From Paenibacillus odorifer (GTDB taxonomy: Bacteria > Bacillota > Bacilli > Paenibacillales > Paenibacillaceae): 64,000 bases of DNA. Positions 9,244 to 18,192 of the stretch are shown here, in pieces (position 1 is the first letter of the stretch; every line of letters begins with the position of its first letter). The position numbers and the translations under genes are program-made. The stretch is taken from contig NZ_CP009428.1 in NCBI RefSeq assembly GCF_000758725.1, positions 5,704,001 through 5,768,000 on the forward strand, written 5' to 3'. Under the pieces are notes generated by a model. That model made no database searches. It was not told where the DNA came from and was given only the letters and a program-made list of their open reading frames with translations.

Positions 9244-9909
9244 TTAAATGAAGGTCTTTATGGACTGGGCAATAGTTGCTGCAGTTTGAAATTCACTGTC
9301 ACGGAAAGTAACCAGCGAAATCAGGAACATGAACGTTACTAAGACAAATATGCCAAGACAGAGGTAAGAAGATACCCGCTGTGCACGAGGACCGACGGTA
9401 ATTCCCCAGCTGATTAAGAAAGACCAGAGACCGTTCGAGAAGTGGAAGCATGCAGCAACGATACCGATAATATACAGTGTCAGCAGAAGTGGCTGAGTCA
9501 CGATATCGTGCATGAGACCGCCTAATTCTTCGTGCTCCACATTACCCACTGCCACCTGAACCCGTGTTTGGAACAAGTGCCAGACGATAAAGATAAAGGT
9601 AACAATACCTGTAATCCGTTGCAGGGTATAACGCCAGTTTCTTTCAATGTTGAAACGGTTCAAGTTCGGCTTGGATTGATACGCAATATAAAGTCCGTAT
9701 ACCCCATGGTACAGCAGAGGAAGCCATATACCGAACAATTCCAGGAAGAAGACGAGCGGTAAGCTGTTCAGCCATAACACGCTGTCAGTGAAACCGGAAG
9801 CGCCACCCTCTACAGCCGCAAAATTCGTCATCATGTGCTCAATGAAGAAGGCTCCAAGTGGGATAACGCCTAGCAAGGAATGAATCTTTCTGGAATAAAA
9901 TCCTTTCAT
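9244..9909 (-). CDS. sdhC: Succinate dehydrogenase cytochrome b558 subunit
   Basis: The 221-residue membrane anchor of Bacillus-type complex II, with five predicted transmembrane helices. Such anchors carry two hemes b and reduce menaquinone. Candidate heme-ligand histidines occur in IHSLLGV, FIEHMMT, LYHGVYG, VWHLFQT and CFHFSNGLW, one or more per helix, as in B. subtilis SdhC. AAAGGGG lies 11 bases before ATG 9909. It is the first gene of the operon; the promoter must be in the 404-base space shared with the divergent LysR gene. Confidence 0.95.
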   Translation of the reverse strand: MKGFYSRKIHSLLGVIPLGAFFIEHMMTNFAAVEGGASGFTDSVLWLNSLPLVFFLELFGIWLPLLYHGVYGLYIAYQSKPNLNRFNIERNWRYTLQRITGIVTFIFIVWHLFQTRVQVAVGNVEHEELGGLMHDIVTQPLLLTLYIIGIVAACFHFSNGLWSFLISWGITVGPRAQRVSSYLCLGIFVLVTFMFLISLVTFRDSEFQTAATIAQSIKTFI

Positions 9910-10313
9910 ACAAAGTAACCCCTTTCCGATTAAAACAGCGTTTTCATTAATGGGTATTCACCGCCGGAACTACATTTGACACAGGATAACGTTGACAATC
10001 CAATGACATAATTCCTTAATTTACCGTTATCCTAGAGTTTACCGGACTTAGTTTTATTTTTCACAAAATGTGAATATCTTGTGTCACTTTTCATGTTACT
10101 CTTTTTTCGCTTATAAGGGAATTGCAATCTAATTATTAAACGTTATACAATAAACGCATAAGAATAGATTTTATATGATAATAATTCTCATTTAGCGAAA
10201 CAACATTTTCCGACATAACCTGATTTTCCTTATGTAATAAGAACAGTTACCCTTAAGGCTATGAATTTCATCACTACTGATCATACATCGCACTAGGAGA
10301 GGAACCTCAATAT
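9910..10313. promoter_or_regulatory. Divergent sdhC / LysR control region
   Basis: A 404-base AT-rich spacer between divergent sdhC and the LysR gene, so it must hold both promoters. The clearest element is a perfect palindrome TTCACA-AAA-TGTGAA at 10060-10074, with a nearby half-like TTGTGTCAC at 10078-10086. It could be an operator for the adjacent LysR protein or another redox regulator. No riboswitch or terminator-like structure was seen. Confidence 0.5.
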
Positions 10314-11216
10314 ATGTTTGACGATTTAGATGTTTTTGCAGCAGTTGTGGAACATTCCAGCTTAAACCGGGCCTCACGCCAGCTCAATCTATCCCAGCCC
10401 GCCTTGTCTCGCAAAATTTCTAAACTCGAGGAACGTCTGGGGGTCGCACTGTTTAATCGTTATGGCAAACGACTGGAGTTAACCGAGGTTGGGCGTCTCA
10501 CTTATTCCTATGCGCTTGAACAACGGCAGCAGCGTTCCAAGTTTCTGGAAGCCCTTTCTAAATTCAAAGAGGGGGAGCCAAGGCTTGTCACCTTGGGGGC
10601 TAGTCTTACCTCACTGCAGACCACGCTTCCGCCGCTGGTTAACGCTTATATGGACAAATATCCGACCGCAGAGCTGAAGCTGATTACAGGCCGAACGCAT
10701 GAGATCGTATCCTCAGTTAGTGAGGGGAAATCAGATGTAGGTCTGATCGCTTCCTCTATTCAAGAACCTGGGTTACGCTGCATTTCTCTGTTTGAGGATC
10801 AATTGCGACTGGTCGTCTCAGAGCAGCATCCTTTAAATTTATCTTCCAAGCTAACCATGGATAATCTATCCCGGCTGCCTATGATTCTCTTCTCAAAGGG
10901 TACCTGGTACCGGCGCCTGACGGACGATCTATTCCAGCGCTGCGGGATTGATCCCGATGTGCGCATGGAGATTGACTCCTTCGAAGCCATCGTGCGGCTG
11001 CTTCCGACTGTCAAAGCGGCTGCGTTGCTGCCAAAGTCTTATCTGCGTCCAGAGCTGCTGAACGGCGGCGGACTGGTGTCCTTACATATCAAGGAGCTGG
11101 AGCAGACTCAACGGACCACCTGCCTGATTTACCGTGACGATGGAAGCATGAGCACGGCGGCTCGCAGTCTGGTGCAAGTAACCGAAGAGATGTTTCTGAC
11201 AGAACGTGAGCAGTAA
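10314..11216 (+). CDS. LysR-family regulator divergent from sdhCAB
   Basis: A 300-residue LysR-type regulator. The winged helix-turn-helix is at residues 3-60 (SLNRASRQLNLSQPALSRKI) and the effector domain follows (LVTLGASLTSLQTTLPPLV onward). AGGAGAGGA ends about 10 bases before ATG 10314. Its divergent position to sdhCAB and the palindrome between them suggest it may control succinate dehydrogenase, itself or both; this is inference from layout. The effector and target are unknown. It is not closely similar to the other LysR gene in the window beyond the shared fold. Confidence 0.9.
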   Translation: MFDDLDVFAAVVEHSSLNRASRQLNLSQPALSRKISKLEERLGVALFNRYGKRLELTEVGRLTYSYALEQRQQRSKFLEALSKFKEGEPRLVTLGASLTSLQTTLPPLVNAYMDKYPTAELKLITGRTHEIVSSVSEGKSDVGLIASSIQEPGLRCISLFEDQLRLVVSEQHPLNLSSKLTMDNLSRLPMILFSKGTWYRRLTDDLFQRCGIDPDVRMEIDSFEAIVRLLPTVKAAALLPKSYLRPELLNGGGLVSLHIKELEQTQRTTCLIYRDDGSMSTAARSLVQVTEEMFLTEREQ

Positions 11217-11293
11217 AGCCGGACCAAATGAATCAAGGGGCGCACCTATTGATCTCCAGATGAGGCAATAAGTGAAGCACTTATTGCGTAATT

Positions 11294-11472
11294 AGGGAAT
11301 TTCTCCCTGAAATTTAGAGATTTCTGTTCAGCAGACTTATAATTAGGGAAAACTCCCCTAATTTTCGGCTGATTGAGTAACTAATAAAGGAATCCCACTG
11401 TTTATTAGGGAGGAATTCCCTAATGTCGTTCATTTAGAGCGAATAGCGGCTATTTTTAGGGAGGTTTTCCCT
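11294..11472 (+). repeat. 179-bp modular repeat, family 1, copy 1
   Basis: Four 15-bp units of the form AGGGA-n5-TCCCT (with small variations) start at about 11294, 11345, 11406 and 11458. Counted from CCCT to the next AGGG inclusive, the spacers are 44, 55 and 44 bases. The first two units are in one orientation and the last two inverted. Copy 2 at 19107-19285 has the same length and spacers, reversed. The rest of the 523-base gap (11217-11293 and 11473-11684) shows nothing else recognisable. Confidence 0.88.
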
Positions 11473-11684
11473 AATTAGTTACACCCACTCTGTACATCGT
11501 ACAAACAAAGAACGCATATCGCCCATATTCCACCGTCACAGATACCACAAATCATCTACTACAGCCGTACGAATATCACACCTAACAACTCGTCAACCGC
11601 ACACCCCAATAGCACAGATCACTACGCGTGATCTATAGTCATATGGCATAGTAAAATCCATTACTTTTCCTACTCTTTACTCCA

Positions 11685-11738
11685 TAAAAAAGAAGCTGCC
11701 CCCAAGTAGAATTCACTACTTTTGAGTCAGCTTCTTTT
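11685..11738 (-). terminator. ktrA terminator
   Basis: Minus-strand hairpin with arms GAAGCTGACTCAAAAGTAG and CTACTTGGGGGCAGCTTC followed by six T residues, directly after the ktrA stop. Nearly the same sequence recurs, reversed, at 19041-19096. Confidence 0.88.
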
Positions 11739-11739
11739 A

Positions 11740-12411
11740 CTATGATTCTTGGTTCACAACTTCACTCTCAAAACGGTCAATACTTTCATTAGGACCAATG
11801 AGTACCATAACATCGCCTTCACTTAAATAATCATGGGCAGTTGGAGCGACGATTATTCCGCTTTCCCTATTTAGGGCAACAATGCTGCAGCCATATTTAG
11901 CTCTTGTATTTAAATCGGACAAGCTTCTGCCGTTCATGCAGGATGGCACGGTCAGCTCGACAATTTTATAATCCTTGGACAGTTCAATATAATCCAGCAA
12001 ATTGGGCGTCACCAGCTGGTGTGCCACACGAATCCCCATATCCCGCTCCGGAAAAATAACCCGATCAACCCCCAGCCGCGACAGTGCGCGGCCATGAAGG
12101 ATGGAGATTGCCTTAGCCACCACTTGCTTGACTCCAATCTCCTTTAACAAAATGGCCGCCAGAATGCTTCTCTCCATATTGTCACCAATCGCAACAATCC
12201 CACAATCAAAGTTCCGTACACCAAGCGAGCGCATAATTCCCTCATCTGTAGCATCTGCTACTACCGTATGCGTCAGCTGATCGCTCATTTCCTCCACGCG
12301 TTCTTCATGGTGGTCAATGCCGAGCACCTCGTAGCCCATTTCCATCAGCTCAAGCGCCAGGCTTGAACCGAAGCGACCTAAGCCGATTACTACAAATTGC
12401 TGTGCTTTCAT
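11740..12411 (-). CDS. ktrA: Ktr potassium uptake regulatory subunit
   Basis: A 223-residue cytoplasmic RCK protein that gates the KtrB K+ channel by binding nucleotides. The N-terminal RCK_N domain opens with VIGLGRFGSSLALELMEMG (GxGxxG) and ends its ribose-binding strand in GIDHHEERV. The RCK_C domain starts near residue 135 and is the part that binds c-di-AMP in homologues. It starts 13 bases after ktrB, so the two form an operon ending in a strong terminator. It could equally be called KtrC; the A/C distinction is not resolvable from sequence here. Confidence 0.93.
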   Translation of the reverse strand: MKAQQFVVIGLGRFGSSLALELMEMGYEVLGIDHHEERVEEMSDQLTHTVVADATDEGIMRSLGVRNFDCGIVAIGDNMERSILAAILLKEIGVKQVVAKAISILHGRALSRLGVDRVIFPERDMGIRVAHQLVTPNLLDYIELSKDYKIVELTVPSCMNGRSLSDLNTRAKYGCSIVALNRESGIIVAPTAHDYLSEGDVMVLIGPNESIDRFESEVVNQES

Positions 12412-12424
12412 TTCTAATTAACTC

Positions 12425-13792
12425 CTATCCAATAATTATTTTACCTTCAGGATACTTATACAGTGGTTTACCCTGTTTGGGACCGAGTGCATACGCCAAG
12501 GTTAGTGGACCTAGCCGACCTGCAAACATCGTCAGACAGAGTAGAATCTTACCGATCGCTGACAGTTCCGGAGTTAGCCCCATAGTCAGTCCTACCGTAG
12601 CAAAGGCGGAGGTCGTCTCAAACAAGATTGCCAAGAAATTACTGTCTTCAGTTGTGGAGAGTATCATCGACACAGAGGCAATTAACAACAAAGCCAGCAG
12701 TGTGATCGTTAATGCCTTGTAGATGCGCTCTTGAGCCAGCCGATAACGGAACAACACAACATCTTCCCGTCCACGCAGCATAGCAATAACAGCACCAATC
12801 ATCATCGTAAAGGTTGTTGTCTTGATCCCGCCGCCCGTTGAGCCTGGAGAAGCACCAATAAACATAAGAATCACTATAAAAAATTGTGTAGCCTGCCGAA
12901 GTCCAGCAATATCTACTGTGTTCGCGCCAGCCGTACGGGGAGATACGGATTGAAAGAAGGCCGATAATATTTTACCGCCAAAATTCAGTGAACCCAGGGT
13001 ACGAGTGTTAGTAAACTCGAATATAAAAATAACCAAAGCTCCGATCAGAATCAGCCCTGTACTGGTGGACAGGACAACTTTACTATGTAGAGACAGCCTG
13101 CGGGTTACCCGAAACTCCACCAGATCTGACATTACAATAAAACCAATCCCGCCGGAGACAATCAGAAACATCACAATAATATTCACAAGCGGATCATAAA
13201 CATAATCAGTTAAACTGCGAAAATCCCCAAAAATATCGAACCCCGCATTATTAAACATAGACACCGCATGAAATATGCCATAATAAATCGCTTTTCCCAA
13301 CGGCATATCAAAAGCCCAGCGAATAGACAGCAGCAAAGCGGCACAGCCTTCTATGACAAGAGAATATATAAGGACTCTCCGGATCAGTCGCACAATTCCT
13401 TCCATAGAGCCTTGATTCATGGCTTCCTGTAGGATTAGCCTGTCCCGCAAAGATATTTTACGCTTTAACACCAGTGAAAATAGAGTGGCCATGGTCATAA
13501 ACCCTAAGCCGCCGATCTGGATTAGGATCATAATTACGGTTTTCCCAAAAATCGTGAACGAAGTTCCGGTATCCAGCACAACAAGCCCTGTTACACAGGT
13601 TGCCGAAGTTGAAGTAAATAATGCATCAATAAATTCCACGGAATTCCCGCTTGTGCTTGAAATGGGCAACATAAGCAGCAAGGCCCCTATCAGAATAATC
13701 GATGCAAAACCAAGCACCAGTATCTGCGGCGGCGAGAGCTTCAGAAACTTAAATTCAGAAATCCTGCGAAACTGTGAAGCCACTATGCTCAC
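12425..13792 (-). CDS. ktrB: Ktr potassium channel subunit
   Basis: A 455-residue Trk/Ktr/HKT-type K+ transporter. The four membrane-pore-membrane repeats are visible with their filter glycines in STSATCVTGLVV, SMFNNAGFDIFG, SPRTAGANTV and TSAFATVGLTMG, the standard Ktr pattern. Length matches B. subtilis KtrB/KtrD (about 445-450). It is the first gene of ktrB-ktrA. Expression should be repressed when c-di-AMP is high, because a c-di-AMP riboswitch with its own terminator precedes the gene. The B/D naming is uncertain. Confidence 0.93.
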   Translation of the reverse strand: MSIVASQFRRISEFKFLKLSPPQILVLGFASIILIGALLLMLPISSTSGNSVEFIDALFTSTSATCVTGLVVLDTGTSFTIFGKTVIMILIQIGGLGFMTMATLFSLVLKRKISLRDRLILQEAMNQGSMEGIVRLIRRVLIYSLVIEGCAALLLSIRWAFDMPLGKAIYYGIFHAVSMFNNAGFDIFGDFRSLTDYVYDPLVNIIVMFLIVSGGIGFIVMSDLVEFRVTRRLSLHSKVVLSTSTGLILIGALVIFIFEFTNTRTLGSLNFGGKILSAFFQSVSPRTAGANTVDIAGLRQATQFFIVILMFIGASPGSTGGGIKTTTFTMMIGAVIAMLRGREDVVLFRYRLAQERIYKALTITLLALLLIASVSMILSTTEDSNFLAILFETTSAFATVGLTMGLTPELSAIGKILLCLTMFAGRLGPLTLAYALGPKQGKPLYKYPEGKIIIG

Positions 13793-13813
13793 CTTCTTAT
13801 CAAAAATTCCAAC

Positions 13814-13839
13814 AAAAAAAGCACTGGAAAACCAATGCT
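13814..13839 (-). terminator. Riboswitch expression-platform terminator
   Basis: Stem AGCATTGG/CCAGTGCT with a TTTT loop followed by seven T residues on the minus strand, 21 bases before ktrB. It lies just after the c-di-AMP aptamer and should stop transcription when the ligand is bound. Confidence 0.9.
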
Positions 13840-13860
13840 AACTTGGTTCCTGCAGTAAAT

Positions 13861-14015
13861 TAGCCTACGAGGTTAGCTGACGGATTCGGACTGTGCAGGC
13901 TGCCCTATTCGTTCCCAGAACGAAATTCACCCCTGATGAAAGTGCCATTTATCTTGTATACTCCACTTTTCATCACTTCTTATGGTTCCCCCGTTTTCAC
14001 CAGAAATTCGGCTAC
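13861..14015 (-). promoter_or_regulatory. c-di-AMP (ydaO/yuaA) riboswitch aptamer
   Basis: The minus strand carries the ydaO-class signatures in order: GGGGGAACC at 13984-13992, GGGGTGAAT near 13930, and CCGAATCCGTCAGCTAACC plus CTCGTAGGC near the 3' end. A closing P1 stem can be drawn from TAGCC at the 5' end with GGCTA at 13861-13865. The class binds c-di-AMP and turns off K+ importers and osmotic or wall genes. Position before ktrB-ktrA fits precisely. Confidence 0.92.
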
Positions 14016-14032
14016 TATACAATTGCATACAA

Positions 14033-14061
14033 ATTATATACGTTATTTAGTGAATTCACAA
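14033..14061 (-). promoter_or_regulatory. Predicted sigma-A promoter for the ktrBA leader
   Basis: TTGTGA, 17-base spacer, TATAAT on the minus strand. The predicted start falls about 10-15 bases before the riboswitch P1 stem, which supports it. Confidence 0.6.
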
Positions 14062-14274
14062 AGACACAATTAATGCTCATTCACATGAAAAAATGCGGTT
14101 TAAAGAGACTGCATCAAAAGGAGTACCTTTTCTCATCACTTTTCCGTGTTTTCCCTGCAATTACACCGATTCTCACCATTCGTACACAAATGAACACGAT
14201 AAAATTCATGGTATAAATTCACATGACTATTCTATACTATCTCTATTACCCATAAAAAGAACATATAATGTTTT

Positions 14275-14304
14275 TTGTAACCAGCCAGGCACTAATACTA
14301 TAAT
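14275..14304 (+). promoter_or_regulatory. Predicted sigma-A promoter for CPBP gene
   Basis: TTGTAA, 18-base spacer, perfect TATAAT, about 40 bases before the CPBP protease start. Between 14062 and 14274 nothing else was recognised. Confidence 0.45.
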
Positions 14305-14343
14305 GGAACATAATATTGTCAGTACATAACAAGGAGGCGTTAC

Positions 14344-16020
14344 ATGAATCCCGTCGGCCAGCCCATACAGCAACGTGCCCTCTCCAAGAGGCTCATCATC
14401 TCGGGCATTATCGGTCTTATTCTATTTATTATGTTTCAGATTTCCCCTTCACTGCTTAGTAGCCCTACAGGTGAAGATACCACCGTCATTAGCAAGGCAG
14501 AAGCCCGTGACCAAGCCATATTATTTGCAGAACATAAGCTCAACTACACCGAAGCACCAAACGATCAATGGAATGTACTTTACGAGACGGACTCTTCCTT
14601 TTATGGTTATATGTCTCGCGAGAAGCTTGTGGAGGACTACACCAAGAAAAAATTGGATCAAAAATATCCTTTTGATGTCTTTCGTGCAACGCTTACTCCT
14701 TCAGCGGAGCAAGAGCCGCAAATCATCGTTGACCTCAATATGTATAACGGTAAGATTGTCGCTTTCTCAAAGGCTGCAAAAGTTGCCTCCGAAGAGGGGT
14801 CAGGCATCGCTTCCGTTGGTGCAAAAGAGGACAAGGGAGCTGACCTCACTCTAGCGCAGAAGGAGAATCTTGCTCGTCCTTGGCTTCAGGAATGGGAAGT
14901 AAATCCTGCCAAGCTACAAATTGAATCGAATACAGGAAGCCATGGGCTAGTGTATACGGATAGTACTGTTCAGGTCGGCGAATCCTTATTGCACTATTAT
15001 TTTGATTTCAGTGGAGAGCAGGTATCCAGCTTTAATGCCGGATTCACTGCACCAGCTTGGCATACCTCCTACGTACAAGGACAGACCTCTTTAGCGGAAA
15101 AGCTAACATTATTCGGTTACGGTATACCCACACTGATTTTAGGAATTCTGGCACTCGTCTACAGTATTCTTAGAAGAGAGCATACTTCCTTTAAACGTGG
15201 AGTATTCCTAAGCTCAGCCTATTTTGTAATCATGATGATCAGCACCTATAATATGCTGCCTGAATCAACAGGCGAAGGGCTAGAAGCACAGATTACCTCT
15301 GTCATTATGTTTATCATTTATGCTTTATACAGCCTGCTGATGTCCTCCTTGCTCTACTTCTCTTTAGTGGGCGGCAATGGCCTATGGCGAAAAGAGGGAG
15401 GCATGAACCCTTGGCCCCGCGCCAAAGAGCCCGGCTATGGACAATATGTGTTGGATAGTATCCGGGCTGGTTACATCTGGGCTTTCGTTCTGCTAGGGGT
15501 GCAGACGGTTATGTTCATCATATTATCGTTTACCTTGCACAATTGGTCTACTACAGACGCCACCCAATCTCCTTATAACATGAGATATGCTTGGCTTCTG
15601 CCTATCGTCGCATGGCTCGCTGGTTTATCTGAGGAAGCCATTTATCGCTTTTTCGGAATCCCTATGCTGAAAAAGGTGTTCCGGAACACTTTCGTCGCTT
15701 GCTTGATCACCACGCTGGTTTGGGCGTTTGGCCATACGTTATATCCGATCTATCCCATCAGCTCCCGTCCGATTGAGCTGACCGTAATCGGGCTGCTGTT
15801 CAGTTATATTTTCCTTCGTTACGGATTTATTGCTGTCATGTTCAGCCACGTCGTGTTTGACAGCATCCTGATGGGCGCTACGCTGATCTTTATGAAGGAG
15901 AGCGTAAATGTAGGCGCGGGTATCTTCGCGATTATTATGCCGTTCATAGTCGCTTACATCGTCTATCGATTTAATCCACCACAGAAGACTAAGCCGGTGG
16001 AGCCTTCTTCTTTGATTTAA
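14344..16020 (+). CDS. CPBP-family intramembrane protease
   Basis: A 558-residue membrane protein of the CAAX-protease/bacteriocin-processing (CPBP, Abi) family. After an N-terminal anchor (about 20-40) comes an extracytoplasmic region to about residue 255, then a multi-helix membrane domain. The conserved glutamate pair and arginine appear in LSEEAIYRFFG, the second motif in WAFGHTLYP (His) and the third in MFSHVVFD. These are the metal or catalytic residues of the family. The long soluble N-terminal half makes it about twice the size of simple CPBP proteins. AAGGAGG precedes ATG 14344. The substrate is unknown. Confidence 0.88.
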   Translation: MNPVGQPIQQRALSKRLIISGIIGLILFIMFQISPSLLSSPTGEDTTVISKAEARDQAILFAEHKLNYTEAPNDQWNVLYETDSSFYGYMSREKLVEDYTKKKLDQKYPFDVFRATLTPSAEQEPQIIVDLNMYNGKIVAFSKAAKVASEEGSGIASVGAKEDKGADLTLAQKENLARPWLQEWEVNPAKLQIESNTGSHGLVYTDSTVQVGESLLHYYFDFSGEQVSSFNAGFTAPAWHTSYVQGQTSLAEKLTLFGYGIPTLILGILALVYSILRREHTSFKRGVFLSSAYFVIMMISTYNMLPESTGEGLEAQITSVIMFIIYALYSLLMSSLLYFSLVGGNGLWRKEGGMNPWPRAKEPGYGQYVLDSIRAGYIWAFVLLGVQTVMFIILSFTLHNWSTTDATQSPYNMRYAWLLPIVAWLAGLSEEAIYRFFGIPMLKKVFRNTFVACLITTLVWAFGHTLYPIYPISSRPIELTVIGLLFSYIFLRYGFIAVMFSHVVFDSILMGATLIFMKESVNVGAGIFAIIMPFIVAYIVYRFNPPQKTKPVEPSSLI

Positions 16021-16055
16021 GAAAATAAAATAGTGTACATCCTATAACCAAATTT

Positions 16056-16103
16056 AAAAAAGGGTATCATAGCAGCTTTAGTCGCTGCTGTGATACCCTT
16101 TTT
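16056..16103. terminator. Bidirectional terminator
   Basis: Near-perfect 16-base arms AGGGTATCATAGCAGC and GCTGCTGTGATACCCT with A and T runs on both flanks. It serves the CPBP gene on the plus strand and uvrC on the minus strand. Confidence 0.92.
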
Positions 16104-16118
16104 CTTTTGTCACCATTG

Positions 16119-18071
16119 CTATGAGGTTGGCTCTTCGTCCTTGAGTGCATCAAGAATTTGTCTTGCCAGCTTTTCTCCAATAGAAAGTGTACGGAAATCA
16201 TCCACGGAGGCTTCTTTAATTTTCTTAAGCGATCCGAAATGCTTAAGCAGCGCTTTACGGCGCTTCTCACCTATACCAGGTATTGAGTCCAGCTTGGAGG
16301 TAACCATGGACTTCCCGCGCTGTTCACGGTGGAAGGTGATCGCGAACCTATGGACCTCATCCTGAATCCGTTGCAAAAGGTAAAATTCCTGACTGTCCCG
16401 GGCTAGCGCGACAGGTTCTGGCGGATCTCCAACCAAAAGCTGAGCCGTCTTATGCTTATCATCCTTAACAAGGCCGCAGACCGGAATGAATAATCCCAGC
16501 TCATTCTCCAGAATATCAATAGCAGAGGAGATTTGCCCTTTCCCGCCATCGACCACGATAAGATCCGGTATCGGAAGATTCTCCTTCAATACCCGTTCAT
16601 ATCGCCGCCGAATGACCTCGCGCATCGTTCCATAATCATCCGCACCCACTACCGTACGAACCTTATATTTACGATACTCTTTTCGTGCAGGCTTGCCATC
16701 AATGAAGACAACCATCGCTGAGACCGGGTTAGTTCCCTGAATGTTCGAGTTATCAAACGCCTCAATACGGCTCAAGCGTTCAAGCCCCAAGCTCTCGCCT
16801 AAGCTGATCGCTGCTCCAGAGGTACGCTCTTCATCCCGTTCAATCAGCCGGAATTTCTCGTCGATAGCCACTCTTGCATTTTGACAAGCCATGCCAACCA
16901 TCTGCTTCTTAAGACCGCGTTGTGGCACAAGCACCTTAATGCCCAGCCACTCCTGCAGAATGGAAGCACCGCCAGCGGCATCCACGATCCCTGCTGCCGC
17001 AGCTTCCTCCGCCGCCGTCGCACGTGCCTCAGCCTCTTCAGCCGATTCAGGAGTATCTTCACCCTGTTGTAAATCCGCTTCTGCTGGAGCAGCTATGGCG
17101 ATCTCAGGTTTAGCCTCTTTATTAGCCAGAGACTCCTCATCGAGCACATCCGGCAGCAGAATCTCCTGCGGCAAAGCGGGATTATCACTGTAATACTGCG
17201 TCACATAAGACATAAAGTCACTGTAGGCTTCACCATAGAACGGGAACACGGAGGAATGGCGCTGAATCATCTTCCCTTGTCTCATGTACAGAATCTGTAC
17301 ACACATCCATCCCTTGTCTACAGCATAACCAAATACGTCCCGGTCCTTAGTATCTGTAGTGTTGATCTTCTGCTTCTCCATCAATGCATCGATATGGATA
17401 ATCTGATCCCGCAGTTCCTTCGCCCGCTCAAAATATAACTCCTCAGCAGCTTCTTGCATTTTTTGCTGTAAATCCTTTTTAACCGCCTCATGACCTCCGC
17501 CTAGAAAAGCAGCGATATCCTGCGTAATCTGCTCATACTCGGATTTCTGAACCTCCTTCTCACACGGTGCCAGACACTGGCCCATGTGATAGTAAAGACA
17601 GACCTCCTTTGGCATCACACCGCATTTACGAAGCGGGTACATACGATCTAGGAGCTTTTTTGTCTGCTGAGCAGCATAAGCATTAGGATAAGGGCCAAAA
17701 TATTTTGCTTTATCTTTAATCACCCGGCGTGTAACCTCAAGGCGCGGGTGAGTTTCATTCGTTATTTTTATATAAGGAAACGTCTTGTCGTCTTTCAAAA
17801 GCACATTATAACGCGGCATATGTTTCTTAATCAGATTACACTCTAGAATGAGCGCTTCCATGTTACTGGACGTAACGATGTATTCGAAATCAGCAATATT
17901 AGCGACAAGCCGCTGCGTTTTACCATTATGACTGCCTGTAAAATAAGACCGCACCCGATTCTTGAGTACCTTCGCTTTGCCCACATAAATAATAGTGCCT
18001 TCCTGATTCTTCATCAGATAGCAGCCAGGCAGATCGGGTAGTAGTGCCAGTTTATTGCGGATATTGTCCAA
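16119..18071 (-). CDS. uvrC: UvrABC excinuclease subunit C
   Basis: A 650-residue nucleotide-excision-repair nuclease that cuts on both sides of DNA lesions held by UvrB. Domains in order: GIY-YIG (GCYLMK...IIYVGKAKVLKNR, residues 16-45), four cysteines at 150, 158, 166 and 170 corresponding to the cluster-binding set known in E. coli UvrC, a UVR helix pair (about 195-235), the RNase H-like endonuclease (RIEAFDNSNIQG and VVDGGKGQ) and a C-terminal double HhH. Start is TTG 18071 behind GGAGGGG. An Ala/Glu-rich insertion at about 311-372 makes it some 50 residues longer than B. subtilis UvrC. Confidence 0.96.
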   Translation of the reverse strand: MDNIRNKLALLPDLPGCYLMKNQEGTIIYVGKAKVLKNRVRSYFTGSHNGKTQRLVANIADFEYIVTSSNMEALILECNLIKKHMPRYNVLLKDDKTFPYIKITNETHPRLEVTRRVIKDKAKYFGPYPNAYAAQQTKKLLDRMYPLRKCGVMPKEVCLYYHMGQCLAPCEKEVQKSEYEQITQDIAAFLGGGHEAVKKDLQQKMQEAAEELYFERAKELRDQIIHIDALMEKQKINTTDTKDRDVFGYAVDKGWMCVQILYMRQGKMIQRHSSVFPFYGEAYSDFMSYVTQYYSDNPALPQEILLPDVLDEESLANKEAKPEIAIAAPAEADLQQGEDTPESAEEAEARATAAEEAAAAGIVDAAGGASILQEWLGIKVLVPQRGLKKQMVGMACQNARVAIDEKFRLIERDEERTSGAAISLGESLGLERLSRIEAFDNSNIQGTNPVSAMVVFIDGKPARKEYRKYKVRTVVGADDYGTMREVIRRRYERVLKENLPIPDLIVVDGGKGQISSAIDILENELGLFIPVCGLVKDDKHKTAQLLVGDPPEPVALARDSQEFYLLQRIQDEVHRFAITFHREQRGKSMVTSKLDSIPGIGEKRRKALLKHFGSLKKIKEASVDDFRTLSIGEKLARQILDALKDEEPTS

Positions 18072-18122
18072 AATGATCCCCTCCAGCTAAATTGGACCCA
18101 TGATTAGTTGGCATTCAGCACA

Positions 18123-18152
18123 CAAAACGCCTCCGGAATGAACCGAAGGCGC
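18123..18152 (-). terminator. trxA terminator
   Basis: Arms CGCCTTCGG and CCGGAGGCG with a short loop and a TTTTGTG tail on the minus strand, 40 bases past trxA. The T run is short, so read-through into uvrC is possible. Confidence 0.65.
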
Positions 18153-18192
18153 TGAGTGGCAGGGCCGAGGCCCGAACAGTAGCATCTATCAA

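Noticed and set aside
11294..11472. Family 1 units as a CRISPR array
   Set aside because: Units are palindromic, change orientation halfway, number only four, and the spacers recur in the second copy, which CRISPR spacers would not.
14093..14329. 78-codon frame between ktrB and CPBP genes
   Set aside because: It crosses the riboswitch promoter and the CPBP promoter, with no ribosome site and no similarity visible.
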